Source: an uncultured Pseudomonadota bacterium
GTDB taxonomy: Bacteria > Pseudomonadota > Alphaproteobacteria > CACZRW01
Direction: 5' to 3'
Length of the DNA: 13,432 nucleotides
NCBI GenBank assembly: GCA_902783675.1
Contig: CACZRW010000042.1
Location: forward strand, 1 to 13,432
Below, piece after piece: positions 7,383-13,432 of the stretch; positions within the stretch are counted from its first letter, which is position 1; the number at the start of each line of letters is the position of its first letter. The position numbers and the translations under genes were made by a program. The notes below the pieces were generated by a model. The model ran no database searches and had not been told where the DNA came from. It saw only the letters and a program-made list of their open reading frames with translations.

Positions 7383-8141
7383 ATGACCAGAACACCTTTG
7401 ATTGCGGGTAATTGGAAAATGAACGGCACTCCCATGCTTGTGAAAGACATGATTTTGGGATTGGCGCAGAAGTATGACGCTCTGCCCGAGAAGCCTTTTG
7501 AGATGCTAATTTGCCCTCCTTTTACCCTTATCGGGCTGGCGAGTGAATTTGCCAAGAATACAGGTATTGTGATTGGCGGACAGAATTGTTCGGCTCTTTC
7601 AAACGGAGCGCACACGGGCGATATTAGCGCGCTTATGCTGAAAGAAGCGCGGGCAAAGTATGTTATCCTCGGGCATTCCGAGCGTAGAACCGACCATGGC
7701 GAAACTAACGCGCTTATCAAAGCAAAGGCGGAACAAGCCTTAAAGGACGGTTTAAAGGTTATCATCTGCGTCGGGGAAACCGAAGTTCAAAAAGATGCCG
7801 GAGAAACTTTGAAAGTGGTGAGCAAGCAGGTAAGTGAATCGCTTCCTTCCGATACAAAAGCCGACGATGTTGTGATTGCTTATGAGCCGGTGTGGGCAAT
7901 CGGAACGGGGCGCACCCCTACCGGTGCCGAGGTTGAAGAGGTGCACGCCTTTATCCGCAAGCAATTGGCAGAGATGATAGGTCTTGACGAAGCCGGCGGT
8001 TTGCGGATACTTTACGGCGGTTCGGTCAAGCCTTCCAATGCAAAGGAGCTTCTGCACATTCCTAATGTGGACGGGGCTTTGGTCGGCGGAGCAAGCTTGA
8101 AATTAGATGATTTTTGGGGCATTGCCCAAGCGTATTTATAG
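7383..8141 (+). CDS. tpiA: Triosephosphate isomerase
   Basis: A 252-aa cytoplasmic TIM-barrel enzyme interconverting dihydroxyacetone phosphate and glyceraldehyde 3-phosphate in glycolysis/gluconeogenesis. Seen: substrate-binding Asn10 and Lys12 in AGNWKMNG, the catalytic His98 in VILGHSERR, the catalytic Glu168 in AYEPVWAIGTG followed by loop 6 (RTPT), and the phosphate-binding YGGSVKPSN and GALVGGASLK near the end. Length and all active-site residues are normal. The start is preceded by GGGGAGAAG. It is the first gene of the plus-strand housekeeping run and is divergent from the PpiD-like gene; secG follows after 39 nt. Confidence 0.98.
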   Translation: MTRTPLIAGNWKMNGTPMLVKDMILGLAQKYDALPEKPFEMLICPPFTLIGLASEFAKNTGIVIGGQNCSALSNGAHTGDISALMLKEARAKYVILGHSERRTDHGETNALIKAKAEQALKDGLKVIICVGETEVQKDAGETLKVVSKQVSESLPSDTKADDVVIAYEPVWAIGTGRTPTGAEVEEVHAFIRKQLAEMIGLDEAGGLRILYGGSVKPSNAKELLHIPNVDGALVGGASLKLDDFWGIAQAYL

Positions 8142-8180
8142 TTTAGTAAATAAAAAGGACAGTAATTTAAGGATTAAAAG

Positions 8181-8534
8181 ATGGGAACAATAGTTTTAGT
8201 AATTGATGTGATTTTAGCGATAGTGTTAGTGTGTTTGGTGCTGGTGCAGCGTTCGGACGGGGCTCTTGGCAGCATTGGTGGCGGAGCGTCTTCGATGATG
8301 AGCACCAGAGCCAGAGGAAACTTTTTAACCAAAGCTACTGCCGTTGTGGCGACCTTGTTTATGATTTGCTCTGTCGCTCTTGCAATTATGAGCAAGCCGA
8401 ATACCGACACAAAGACGGTTATACTTGAGGACGGAGCTATCGGGCAGTTACCCGCATCGCAACCTTTGGGGACGGAAGCTATTCCCGCACCTCTTGTGCC
8501 GCAACCGACATCTGCGCCTATTTCCGCCGAGTAG
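8181..8534 (+). CDS. secG: Preprotein translocase subunit SecG
   Basis: A small (117-aa) inner-membrane subunit of the SecYEG channel that helps SecA-driven protein export. Seen: a first membrane helix at about residues 3-22, the conserved LVQRSDGALGSIGGG cytoplasmic loop with a run of small residues, a Thr/Arg-Gly segment (STRARGNFLTKAT), and a second helix at about 51-69. A Pro/Ala-rich, probably disordered tail follows (IPAPLVPQPTSAP), as is usual for alphaproteobacterial SecG. The topology and the loop make the assignment firm despite short length. An AAGGATTAAAAG sequence precedes the ATG. It lies between tpiA and pyrG (16 nt to pyrG), the expected place. Confidence 0.93.
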   Translation: MGTIVLVIDVILAIVLVCLVLVQRSDGALGSIGGGASSMMSTRARGNFLTKATAVVATLFMICSVALAIMSKPNTDTKTVILEDGAIGQLPASQPLGTEAIPAPLVPQPTSAPISAE

Positions 8535-8550
8535 CTAAAGGAGTAGCGCA

Positions 8551-10161
8551 ATGGCAAGGTTTATATTTGTTACGGGTGGTGTTGCATCTTCGCTTGGTAA
8601 AGGAATGGCAGCTTCGTGCCTTGGAGCACTGTTGCAAGCACAAGGATATAAGGTAAGGAATCGTAAGCTCGATCCTTACCTTAATGTTGATCCGGGAATT
8701 ATCAGCCCCTATCAACATGGTGAAGTCTATGTTACCGATGATGGGGCGGAGACTGATTTGGATCTGGGACATTACGAGCGTTTTACAGGTGTTTCTTTAC
8801 AAAAAACCGATACCACTACTTCGGGCAAAATATATGCCGATGTCATTGCAAAAGAAAAAAGAGGCTTTTACAAGGGCGGCACTATTCAGATTATTCCCAA
8901 CATCACCGATGCCACAAAGGAATTCATGACTTCCAACATCACGGATGAGGACTTTGTCATTTGTGAAATAGGCGGAACGGTCGGCGATATTGAAAGTCAG
9001 TCTTTCATTGAAGCGGCGCGTCAGCTTGAGAACGAGCTTGAAATTAAGCCGATGTTCATTCATCTTACCTTGATTCCTTTTATAGCTTCGGCAAGCGAGC
9101 TTAAAACCAAGCCCACTCAGCACTCGGTCAGGGATTTGCTTTCCATGGGGATTCAAGCGGATATTTTGCTTTGCCGTTCGGAAAAGGTCATATCCGAAGA
9201 TGAAAAGAAGAAAATCGCCCTCTTTTGCAATGTAAAAGAGGAAAATGTTATTCAAAACCTTGATACCTCTTTTATATATGAGCTTCCTTTGCAATTGCAT
9301 AAGGCGGGACTTGATATCCAAGTCTTGAAGTTCTTCGGACTTAAATATAAAGAAAATCCCGATCTTTCCAAGTGGGAGCGGGCGTCCGAGCGGTTCTATA
9401 ATCCCAAGCATGAAATTAATTTAGCGGTAGTCGGCAAGTATGTATCTATGCTGGAGACCTATAAATCGCTTTCGGAAGCTATTATGCACGCCGCTCTTGC
9501 CAATGAGGCAAAGGTTCATATCAAGTGGGTAGATTCCGAAAAAATCAGCAAAGAAGGCGCAGAGAAATACCTTGGCGATGTTGATGCGGTTATTGTCCCC
9601 AGCGGCTTCGGTAAGCGCGGGACCGAAGGTAAGCGCGAGGCAATTACTTATGCCCGCGAGCATAAGCTTCCCGTGCTCGCCATAGGGCTTGGTATGCAAA
9701 TGGCTTTGGTGGATATAGCAAAGAATGTTCTTGGCATTGCCGATGCGGACTCGACCGAAGTTAATTCGGTTACACCTAACCCCATTGTATCGCTTTTGAA
9801 AGACTTAGTTAAAAAGGAAATTATCTTTTGCGAGCTCAAAGATGATAAAATTCGCCTTGGCGCGCGGGATATCGGAATTGAAAAAGATTCAATACTCTAC
9901 TCTGCTTACGGTAAGGATACCATATCCGAACGCCACAGGCACAGATACAGCTTTAATCCTGCGTATAAATCAAAGTTTATTGAGGCGGGAATTGTCTTTT
10001 CCGCTTATTCCGAGGATGGTGAGATTTTAGAGGCGATTGAGCTGCCGAAGGAAAAGCACCCGTTCTTTGTCGGAGTGCTCTATCAGCCCGAGTTTAAATC
10101 TCGGGTGTTTGAGCCTCATCCGTTATTGGTTTCGCTCATAAAATCCGCTATTAAAAAATAG
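8551..10161 (+). CDS. pyrG: CTP synthase with a degenerate glutaminase domain (catalytic Cys and His missing)
   Basis: CTP synthase makes CTP from UTP, ATP and ammonia; the ammonia normally comes from glutamine hydrolysed by a C-terminal class I glutaminase domain. At 536 aa this one has normal length. The amidoligase domain (1 to about 266) is intact: SSLGKG, RKLDPYLNVDPG, SPYQHGEV (ammonia-gate His56/Val59), DDGAETDLDLGHYERF with Asp71, CEIGGTVGDIE with Glu139, and ELKTKPTQHSV. The glutaminase domain (about 290-530) keeps its fold markers (VGKYV, ETYKSL, STE, ERHRHRY, PEFKS) but not its chemistry. The nucleophile elbow reads AIGLGMQ with Gly379 for Cys, the HPE motif reads YQPEF with Gln512 for His, PGGFG reads PSGFG, and the lid LGGTMRLG reads KDDKIRLG. 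Glu514 is retained. I infer an ammonia-only enzyme or one fed by a partner. GGAG precedes the ATG; kdsA follows after 12 nt. Confidence 0.97.
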   Translation: MARFIFVTGGVASSLGKGMAASCLGALLQAQGYKVRNRKLDPYLNVDPGIISPYQHGEVYVTDDGAETDLDLGHYERFTGVSLQKTDTTTSGKIYADVIAKEKRGFYKGGTIQIIPNITDATKEFMTSNITDEDFVICEIGGTVGDIESQSFIEAARQLENELEIKPMFIHLTLIPFIASASELKTKPTQHSVRDLLSMGIQADILLCRSEKVISEDEKKKIALFCNVKEENVIQNLDTSFIYELPLQLHKAGLDIQVLKFFGLKYKENPDLSKWERASERFYNPKHEINLAVVGKYVSMLETYKSLSEAIMHAALANEAKVHIKWVDSEKISKEGAEKYLGDVDAVIVPSGFGKRGTEGKREAITYAREHKLPVLAIGLGMQMALVDIAKNVLGIADADSTEVNSVTPNPIVSLLKDLVKKEIIFCELKDDKIRLGARDIGIEKDSILYSAYGKDTISERHRHRYSFNPAYKSKFIEAGIVFSAYSEDGEILEAIELPKEKHPFFVGVLYQPEFKSRVFEPHPLLVSLIKSAIKK

Positions 10162-10173
10162 GAGAAGAATAAA

Positions 10174-10995
10174 ATGGAAGTAAAAGTTAAAAATGTCACC
10201 TTTGGAAATAAGTTGCCGTTAGCGCTTATTTGCGGTCCTTGTCAGATTGAGTCGCGCGAGCATACCTTGGGTCTGGCCGAGAAGCTTAAAGTTATTACCG
10301 AGCGGCTTGGTATCGGCTTTATTTTCAAGGCTTCCTATGACAAAGCTAATCGCACCTCGGTAACCGGCAAGCGCGGAGTCGGCTTGGAAAAAGGATTGGC
10401 GATATTGGACGAAGTCCGCAAGACCTTTGACATTCCCGTCATTACCGATGTGCATGAGGCTTGGCATTGTGAAAAAGCCGCAAAGGCCGTAGATATTCTG
10501 CAAGTCCCCGCCTTTTTATGCAGGCAAACGGATTTGGTCGTTGCCGCCGCGGGAACGGGTCTTCCCGTAAACATCAAAAAAGGGCAATTCCTTGCGCCTT
10601 GGGATATGGCGAATGTCGTAGAAAAAGCGGCAAGCACCGGGAATAAAAATGTAATCGTAACTGAACGCGGGGTAACTTTCGGCTACAACAACCTTGTGTC
10701 GGATATGCGTTCTCTGGCGATTATGGGCAAGAACGGGACGCCTGTTGTATTTGATGCTACGCACTCGGCGCAACTTCCCGGCGGGCAGGGATCTTCAAGC
10801 GGCGGGCAGCGCGAGTTTGTGCCTTTGCTCGCAAGGGCGGCCGTAGCCGTTGGTATAGCTGGTATTTTCCTGGAAACACACGAAAATCCAGATATGAGTC
10901 CCAGCGACGGCCCCAACATGGTTGCGCTTGATGACTTAGAGGAGCTACTTAAAACTCTTATGGAAATTGATGCTTTAGTAAAGTCTAAGATTTAA
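10174..10995 (+). CDS. kdsA: KDO-8-phosphate synthase (metal-dependent type)
   Basis: A 273-aa cytoplasmic TIM-barrel enzyme that condenses phosphoenolpyruvate with arabinose 5-phosphate to give 3-deoxy-D-manno-octulosonate 8-phosphate, the precursor of the inner-core LPS sugar KDO. Seen: GPCQIES, FKASYDKANR, TDVHEAW, FLCRQTDLV, VNIKKGQFLAPWD, TERGVTFGYNNLV, FDATHS, GGQREF and LETHENP. Cys23 stands where metal-independent enzymes (such as E. coli) have Asn, and His197, Glu234 and Asp245 complete the metal-ligand set known from the Aquifex enzyme, so the metal-dependent class is favoured. AGGAGAAG precedes the ATG. It sits between pyrG and eno; eno makes the PEP it consumes, and CTP from PyrG is used later to activate KDO. 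It implies an LPS-bearing outer membrane. Confidence 0.97.
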   Translation: MEVKVKNVTFGNKLPLALICGPCQIESREHTLGLAEKLKVITERLGIGFIFKASYDKANRTSVTGKRGVGLEKGLAILDEVRKTFDIPVITDVHEAWHCEKAAKAVDILQVPAFLCRQTDLVVAAAGTGLPVNIKKGQFLAPWDMANVVEKAASTGNKNVIVTERGVTFGYNNLVSDMRSLAIMGKNGTPVVFDATHSAQLPGGQGSSSGGQREFVPLLARAAVAVGIAGIFLETHENPDMSPSDGPNMVALDDLEELLKTLMEIDALVKSKI

Positions 10996-11012
10996 TGATT
11001 TGGAGGACGAAA

Positions 11013-12299
11013 ATGACGGAAATAATTGATATTCATGCCAGAGAAATCCTTGATTCCAGAGGATTCCCGACAGTTGAGGTTGAGGTAGTTTTGGAATCCG
11101 GAGCTATGGGCAGAGCGGCTATTCCGTCCGGTGCTTCAACCGGTGTGCACGAGGCGGTAGAACTTCGTGACGGCAATAAAAAACGCTATGAAGGCAAGGG
11201 AGTTTTAAAGGCTGTTGATAATGTCAACACCACGATTTATGACGAAATTTGCGGGCTTGATGCCGAGGAGCAGGTTGAGATTGACTCTGCCATGATTAAG
11301 CTGGATGGGACGGCTAACAAAGGCAAACTCGGAGCAAATGCCATACTCGGTGTGTCTTTGGCAGTTGCCAAGGCAGCCGCGGATGATGAGGCTGTGCCTC
11401 TTTACCGCTATATCGGCGGAGTAATGGCTCATATTCTGCCCGTGCCGATGATGAACATCTTAAACGGTGGTAAGCATGCGGATAATCCTATTGATATTCA
11501 AGAGTTTATGATTGTGCCCTATGGCATGAAAACCGTTGCCGAAGCTATTCGTGCGGGCTCCGAGATTTTCCACGCTCTTAAGAAACTTTTGAAAGAGGCC
11601 GGACTTAATACTAATGTCGGCGATGAAGGCGGCTTTGCCCCTAACATCAAAAGCGCCGAAGAAGCTATCAGCTTTATCGTAAAAGCCATTGAAGCGGCGG
11701 GATATAAGCCCGGCAAAGATGTAGGCATTGCGCTTGATGCGGCTTCCAGCGAATTTTATGAAAACGGCAAGTATGAAATGGTAGGCGAAGGTAAGTCCTT
11801 TACCGCTGCGGGCATTGTCGATTACTATGCGGAGCTTTGTGAAAAGTTCCCTATCGTGTCAATTGAGGACGGGCTTGCCGAGGACGATTGGGAAGGTTGG
11901 AAGCTTATCACCAAAAAGCTGGGAGATAAAATCCAGCTGGTCGGCGATGACTTGTTTGTTACCAATACAAAGCGGCTTGCCGAAGGTATTAAGAAAGGCG
12001 TGGCCAATTCTATTTTGATTAAAGTCAATCAGATAGGCACCTTATCCGAGACTTTAAACGCTATTGATATGGCGCATAGGGCAGGATATACCGCGATAAT
12101 CTCTCATCGTTCGGGCGAAACCGAGGATACCACTATTGCGGACATTGCGGTTGCTTCGGGGTGCGGACAGATTAAGACCGGCTCGCTTTCTCGTTCCGAC
12201 AGGATTGCGAAGTATAATCAGCTTATCAGAATTGAGGAAGAGCTTGGTGGAACTGCCGTTTTTGCGGGCAAACGCGCTTTCAAGAATATAAGGTTCTAA
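11013..12299 (+). CDS. eno: Enolase
   Basis: A 428-aa cytoplasmic enzyme, usually an octamer or dimer in bacteria, interconverting 2-phosphoglycerate and phosphoenolpyruvate; also commonly a scaffold of the RNA degradosome. Seen: REILDSRGFPTVEVEV, PSGASTG (mobile loop Ser), NGGKHADN with the His, DIQEFM, GDEGGFAPN, the Mg ligands in ALDAASSEF, SIEDGLAEDDW and LVGDDLFVTN, the catalytic Lys in ILIKVNQIG, SHRSGETED, and IKTGSLSRSDR. All expected active-site residues are present. I chose the ATG at 11013 because GGAGG lies 7 nt upstream. An in-frame ATG at 10995 overlaps the kdsA stop (TAATG) but lacks a ribosome site and would add six atypical residues. A strong terminator follows, closing the tpiA-to-eno run. 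Confidence 0.98.
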   Translation: MTEIIDIHAREILDSRGFPTVEVEVVLESGAMGRAAIPSGASTGVHEAVELRDGNKKRYEGKGVLKAVDNVNTTIYDEICGLDAEEQVEIDSAMIKLDGTANKGKLGANAILGVSLAVAKAAADDEAVPLYRYIGGVMAHILPVPMMNILNGGKHADNPIDIQEFMIVPYGMKTVAEAIRAGSEIFHALKKLLKEAGLNTNVGDEGGFAPNIKSAEEAISFIVKAIEAAGYKPGKDVGIALDAASSEFYENGKYEMVGEGKSFTAAGIVDYYAELCEKFPIVSIEDGLAEDDWEGWKLITKKLGDKIQLVGDDLFVTNTKRLAEGIKKGVANSILIKVNQIGTLSETLNAIDMAHRAGYTAIISHRSGETEDTTIADIAVASGCGQIKTGSLSRSDRIAKYNQLIRIEEELGGTAVFAGKRAFKNIRF

Positions 12300-12320
12300 G
12301 CATAAACAGGTAATGAAAAA

Positions 12321-12362
12321 CCTCTCCCTTTCGGTGGAAGGGGAGAGGATTTTTGTGTTTTA
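12321..12362 (+). terminator. Bidirectional rho-independent terminator
   Basis: CCTCTCCCTT (12321-12330) pairs with AAGGGGAGAGG (12338-12348; one bulged G) around a 7-nt loop, TCGGTGG. On the plus strand ATTTTTGTGTTTT follows, ending the eno transcript. On the minus strand the same hairpin is followed by TTTTTC (12320-12315), so it can also end the converging 88-aa gene whose stop is 28 nt away. Stem and both U-tracts are visible directly. Confidence 0.9.
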
Positions 12363-12375
12363 ATGTTAAAGACAG

Positions 12376-12642
12376 TTAAAGAGTATTAACGTTAGCCCTA
12401 CTGAGCTCATAGATTACATTTGCAGACATCGTCCTTTTCCTCTTAGACACCTCTATCGAGGCTTGGGTTCTAGAGCCATCAACTTTTATTTTCTTGTCAC
12501 CCCAAATGTTTTTAGAAAATGCCTTGTCTTGCATACGATCACAACCTCTTTCTAACTCAGTCCCTTGTATCTCTGTGTAAACCCCCGAGTTATGATCTGC
12601 TGTGTTAATTCCTGATATTTGATCTGTTTCGTAACTTGACAT
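12376..12642 (-). CDS. Hypothetical 88-aa protein, unrecognised
   Basis: I do not recognise this protein. Evidence that it is a gene: AAGGAG lies 8 nt before the ATG at 12642, a -35/-10 pair and palindrome lie upstream, and the bidirectional terminator lies just past its stop. It is hydrophilic, without signal peptide or membrane helix. The first half is acidic and polar (YETDQISGINTADHNSG, EIQGTELERGCDRMQDKAF), the second basic (WGDKKIKVDGSRTQASIEVSKRKRTMSANVIYEL). One Cys. The SKRKRTMSANVIYEL stretch could be a short nucleic-acid- or protein-binding helix, but this is only a composition argument. It is wedged between eno and guaA in a locally AT-rich segment, pointing to a lineage-specific or recently acquired gene. 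It could be a small effector, an antitoxin-like regulator without a visible toxin, or a stress protein; none of these is supported by motif. Confidence 0.6.
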   Translation of the reverse strand: MSSYETDQISGINTADHNSGVYTEIQGTELERGCDRMQDKAFSKNIWGDKKIKVDGSRTQASIEVSKRKRTMSANVIYELSRANVNTL

Positions 12643-12671
12643 TTTCTAATCTCCTTTATTATCAATCTCAC

Positions 12672-12688
12672 ACCAACTCTATGTTGGT
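12672..12688. repeat. Perfect inverted repeat in the leader of the 88-aa gene
   Basis: ACCAAC (12672-12677) and GTTGGT (12683-12688) form a 6-bp perfect inverted repeat with a 5-nt spacer. It begins 7 nt downstream of the candidate -10 box, around the predicted transcription start, and about 30 nt before the ATG. It could be an operator or a 5' mRNA hairpin. Confidence 0.5.
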
Positions 12689-12694
12689 TCTTAT

Positions 12695-12723
12695 ATAAGA
12701 GCATATTTTTTTCATTTCGTCAA
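12695..12723 (-). promoter_or_regulatory. Candidate promoter for the 88-aa gene
   Basis: Minus-strand TTGACG (12718-12723; 5 of 6) and TCTTAT (12695-12700; 4 of 6) are exactly 17 nt apart, with an A-tract in the spacer. The -35 lies in AACTATTGAC, the same 10 bases seen at the -35 of the 197-aa orphan gene. An overlapping TATATA would give a spacing of 20. Confidence 0.5.
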
Positions 12724-12757
12724 TAGTTTTTACTCATTTTTTTTATCATTATCTTTC

Positions 12758-12786
12758 TTGACGCCCGTATGAGCTTTGTGCAAAAC
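12758..12786 (+). promoter_or_regulatory. Weak candidate promoter for guaA
   Basis: TTGACG (12758-12763) is a good -35 but the hexamer 17 nt on is CAAAAC, a poor -10. It lies in the divergent region between the 88-aa gene and guaA, about 40 nt before the guaA ATG. A more distant promoter cannot be excluded. Confidence 0.25.
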
Positions 12787-12826
12787 TTGCGGCACTTTGA
12801 TTTTTCCTGTTTTACGGAGGGTTTTT

Positions 12827-13432
12827 ATGGACAACGAAAAGGTGCTGGTTTTGGACTTCGGCGGACAGTATAACCAGCTTATCGCGCGCAGGGTGCGTGA
12901 GTGTAATGTTTACTGTGAAGTGAAACCTTTCACAAAAGCAAAGGAAGCCTTAGCGGCGGAAAAATATAAAGCGATAATTTTAACCGGTGGCCCTGCCAGT
13001 GTGTATGAAGAAGGCTCGCCCAAGTGCGACAAATCCCTGTTTGAAGCGGGGATTCCCGTGCTGGGAATCTGTTACGGGGCTCAACTTATGGCTTATGTCT
13101 TGGGTGGCAAGGTGGAAAAAGCGGCAAAGCGGGAATACGGCAATGCCGCTCTTTCTTTAGAGGACTCGCTTTTGTTTAACGATGTTGCCAAGAAAACTAC
13201 CTGTTGGATGAGTCATACGGACTATATCAAGGATTTACCGGCGGGATTTAAAGTTGTGGCAACTACCGACTCTTGCCCTTGCGCCGCTATGGAAAATGCT
13301 GAGGTGGGACTTTATGCGGTGCAATTTCACCCCGAAGTTGTTAATACTCCCGAAGGCACAAAGATAATCCGCAATTTCCTTTATAATGTGGCAAGGGTTA
13401 AAGGCGATTGGAAAATGGCTGACTTTGCCCAA
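12827..13432 (+). CDS. guaA: GMP synthase (glutamine-hydrolysing), N-terminal part (3' end outside window)
   Basis: GMP synthase converts XMP to GMP using ATP and ammonia released from glutamine. Only the first 202 residues are in the window, covering the class I glutaminase domain; the ATP-pyrophosphatase and dimerisation domains lie beyond. Seen: LVLDFGGQYNQLIARRVRE, LTGGPASVY, the nucleophile Cys82 in GICYGAQLM, WMSHTDYI, and His168/Glu170 in VQFHPEV, so the catalytic triad is complete. GGAGG stands 7 nt before the ATG. The subtype signature (GGQYNQLI, CWMSHTDYI, GDWKM) recalls clostridial-type GuaA more than the usual alphaproteobacterial one (SQVTQLI, WMSHGD); that comparison is from memory and suggests possible horizontal origin. 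Its intact glutaminase contrasts with that of PyrG here. Confidence 0.96.
   Translation, partial: MDNEKVLVLDFGGQYNQLIARRVRECNVYCEVKPFTKAKEALAAEKYKAIILTGGPASVYEEGSPKCDKSLFEAGIPVLGICYGAQLMAYVLGGKVEKAAKREYGNAALSLEDSLLFNDVAKKTTCWMSHTDYIKDLPAGFKVVATTDSCPCAAMENAEVGLYAVQFHPEVVNTPEGTKIIRNFLYNVARVKGDWKMADFAQ

Noticed and set aside
9685..9687. Sequencing error as the cause of the missing Cys in PyrG
   Set aside because: GGG needs two changes from TGT or TGC, the frame is intact on both sides, and the His, oxyanion-loop and lid changes are independent of it.
8551..10161. Calling pyrG a pseudogene
   Set aside because: The frame is full length with a normal ribosome site, and the synthase domain keeps its motifs; only the glutaminase chemistry is lost.
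10995..11012. Upstream ATG for eno overlapping the kdsA stop (TAATG)
   Set aside because: No ribosome site precedes it and the six extra residues are not part of the family; GGAGG is correctly placed for the ATG at 11013.

Overview
The window reads as a piece of an alphaproteobacterial chromosome with moderate GC and compact housekeeping gene order. Four things point that way: the block tpiA-secG-pyrG-kdsA-eno, divergent from a PpiD-type peptidyl-prolyl isomerase; an Hda/HdaA-type DnaA paralogue next to an AI-2E family permease and a DUF2066 protein; a SecG with a Pro/Ala-rich tail; and kdsA, which implies an LPS outer membrane. A low-to-mid-GC, host- or gut-associated lineage is a guess from composition and gene content only.

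Layout: (1) 1-1036, the C-terminal part of aspS, plus strand. (2) 1051-4474, minus strand, a tight run transcribed ndk > DUF2066 protein > AI-2E permease > hda, converging on aspS with a 14-nt gap. (3) 4636-5229, an unrecognised 197-aa orphan gene with its own candidate promoter and an internal 33-bp tandem duplication. (4) 5376-7241, a PpiD/SurA-like periplasmic chaperone, minus strand. (5) 7383-12299, the plus-strand run tpiA, secG, pyrG, kdsA, eno, ended by a clear bidirectional terminator. (6) 12376-12642, an unrecognised 88-aa gene on the minus strand. (7) 12827 to the end, the N-terminal glutaminase part of guaA. No stretch over 300 bases lacks a gene. I saw no tRNA, rRNA, CRISPR or mobile element.

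The most striking observation is in pyrG. Its CTP synthase (amidoligase) domain looks intact, but the C-terminal class I glutaminase domain has lost the catalytic Cys (Gly379) and the catalytic His (Gln512). It also has a changed oxyanion-hole loop (PSGFG instead of PGGFG) and a changed lid (KDDKIRLG where LGGTMRLG is usual). This predicts a CTP synthase that cannot hydrolyse glutamine and must run on free ammonia or on ammonia delivered by another protein. The neighbouring guaA keeps its Cys-His-Glu triad, so the loss is specific to pyrG.

The genes connect around nucleotides and envelope: ndk makes UTP, PyrG turns UTP into CTP, and CTP is needed to activate the KDO made through KdsA. TpiA and Eno are glycolytic. 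SecG and the PpiD-like protein serve export and folding.
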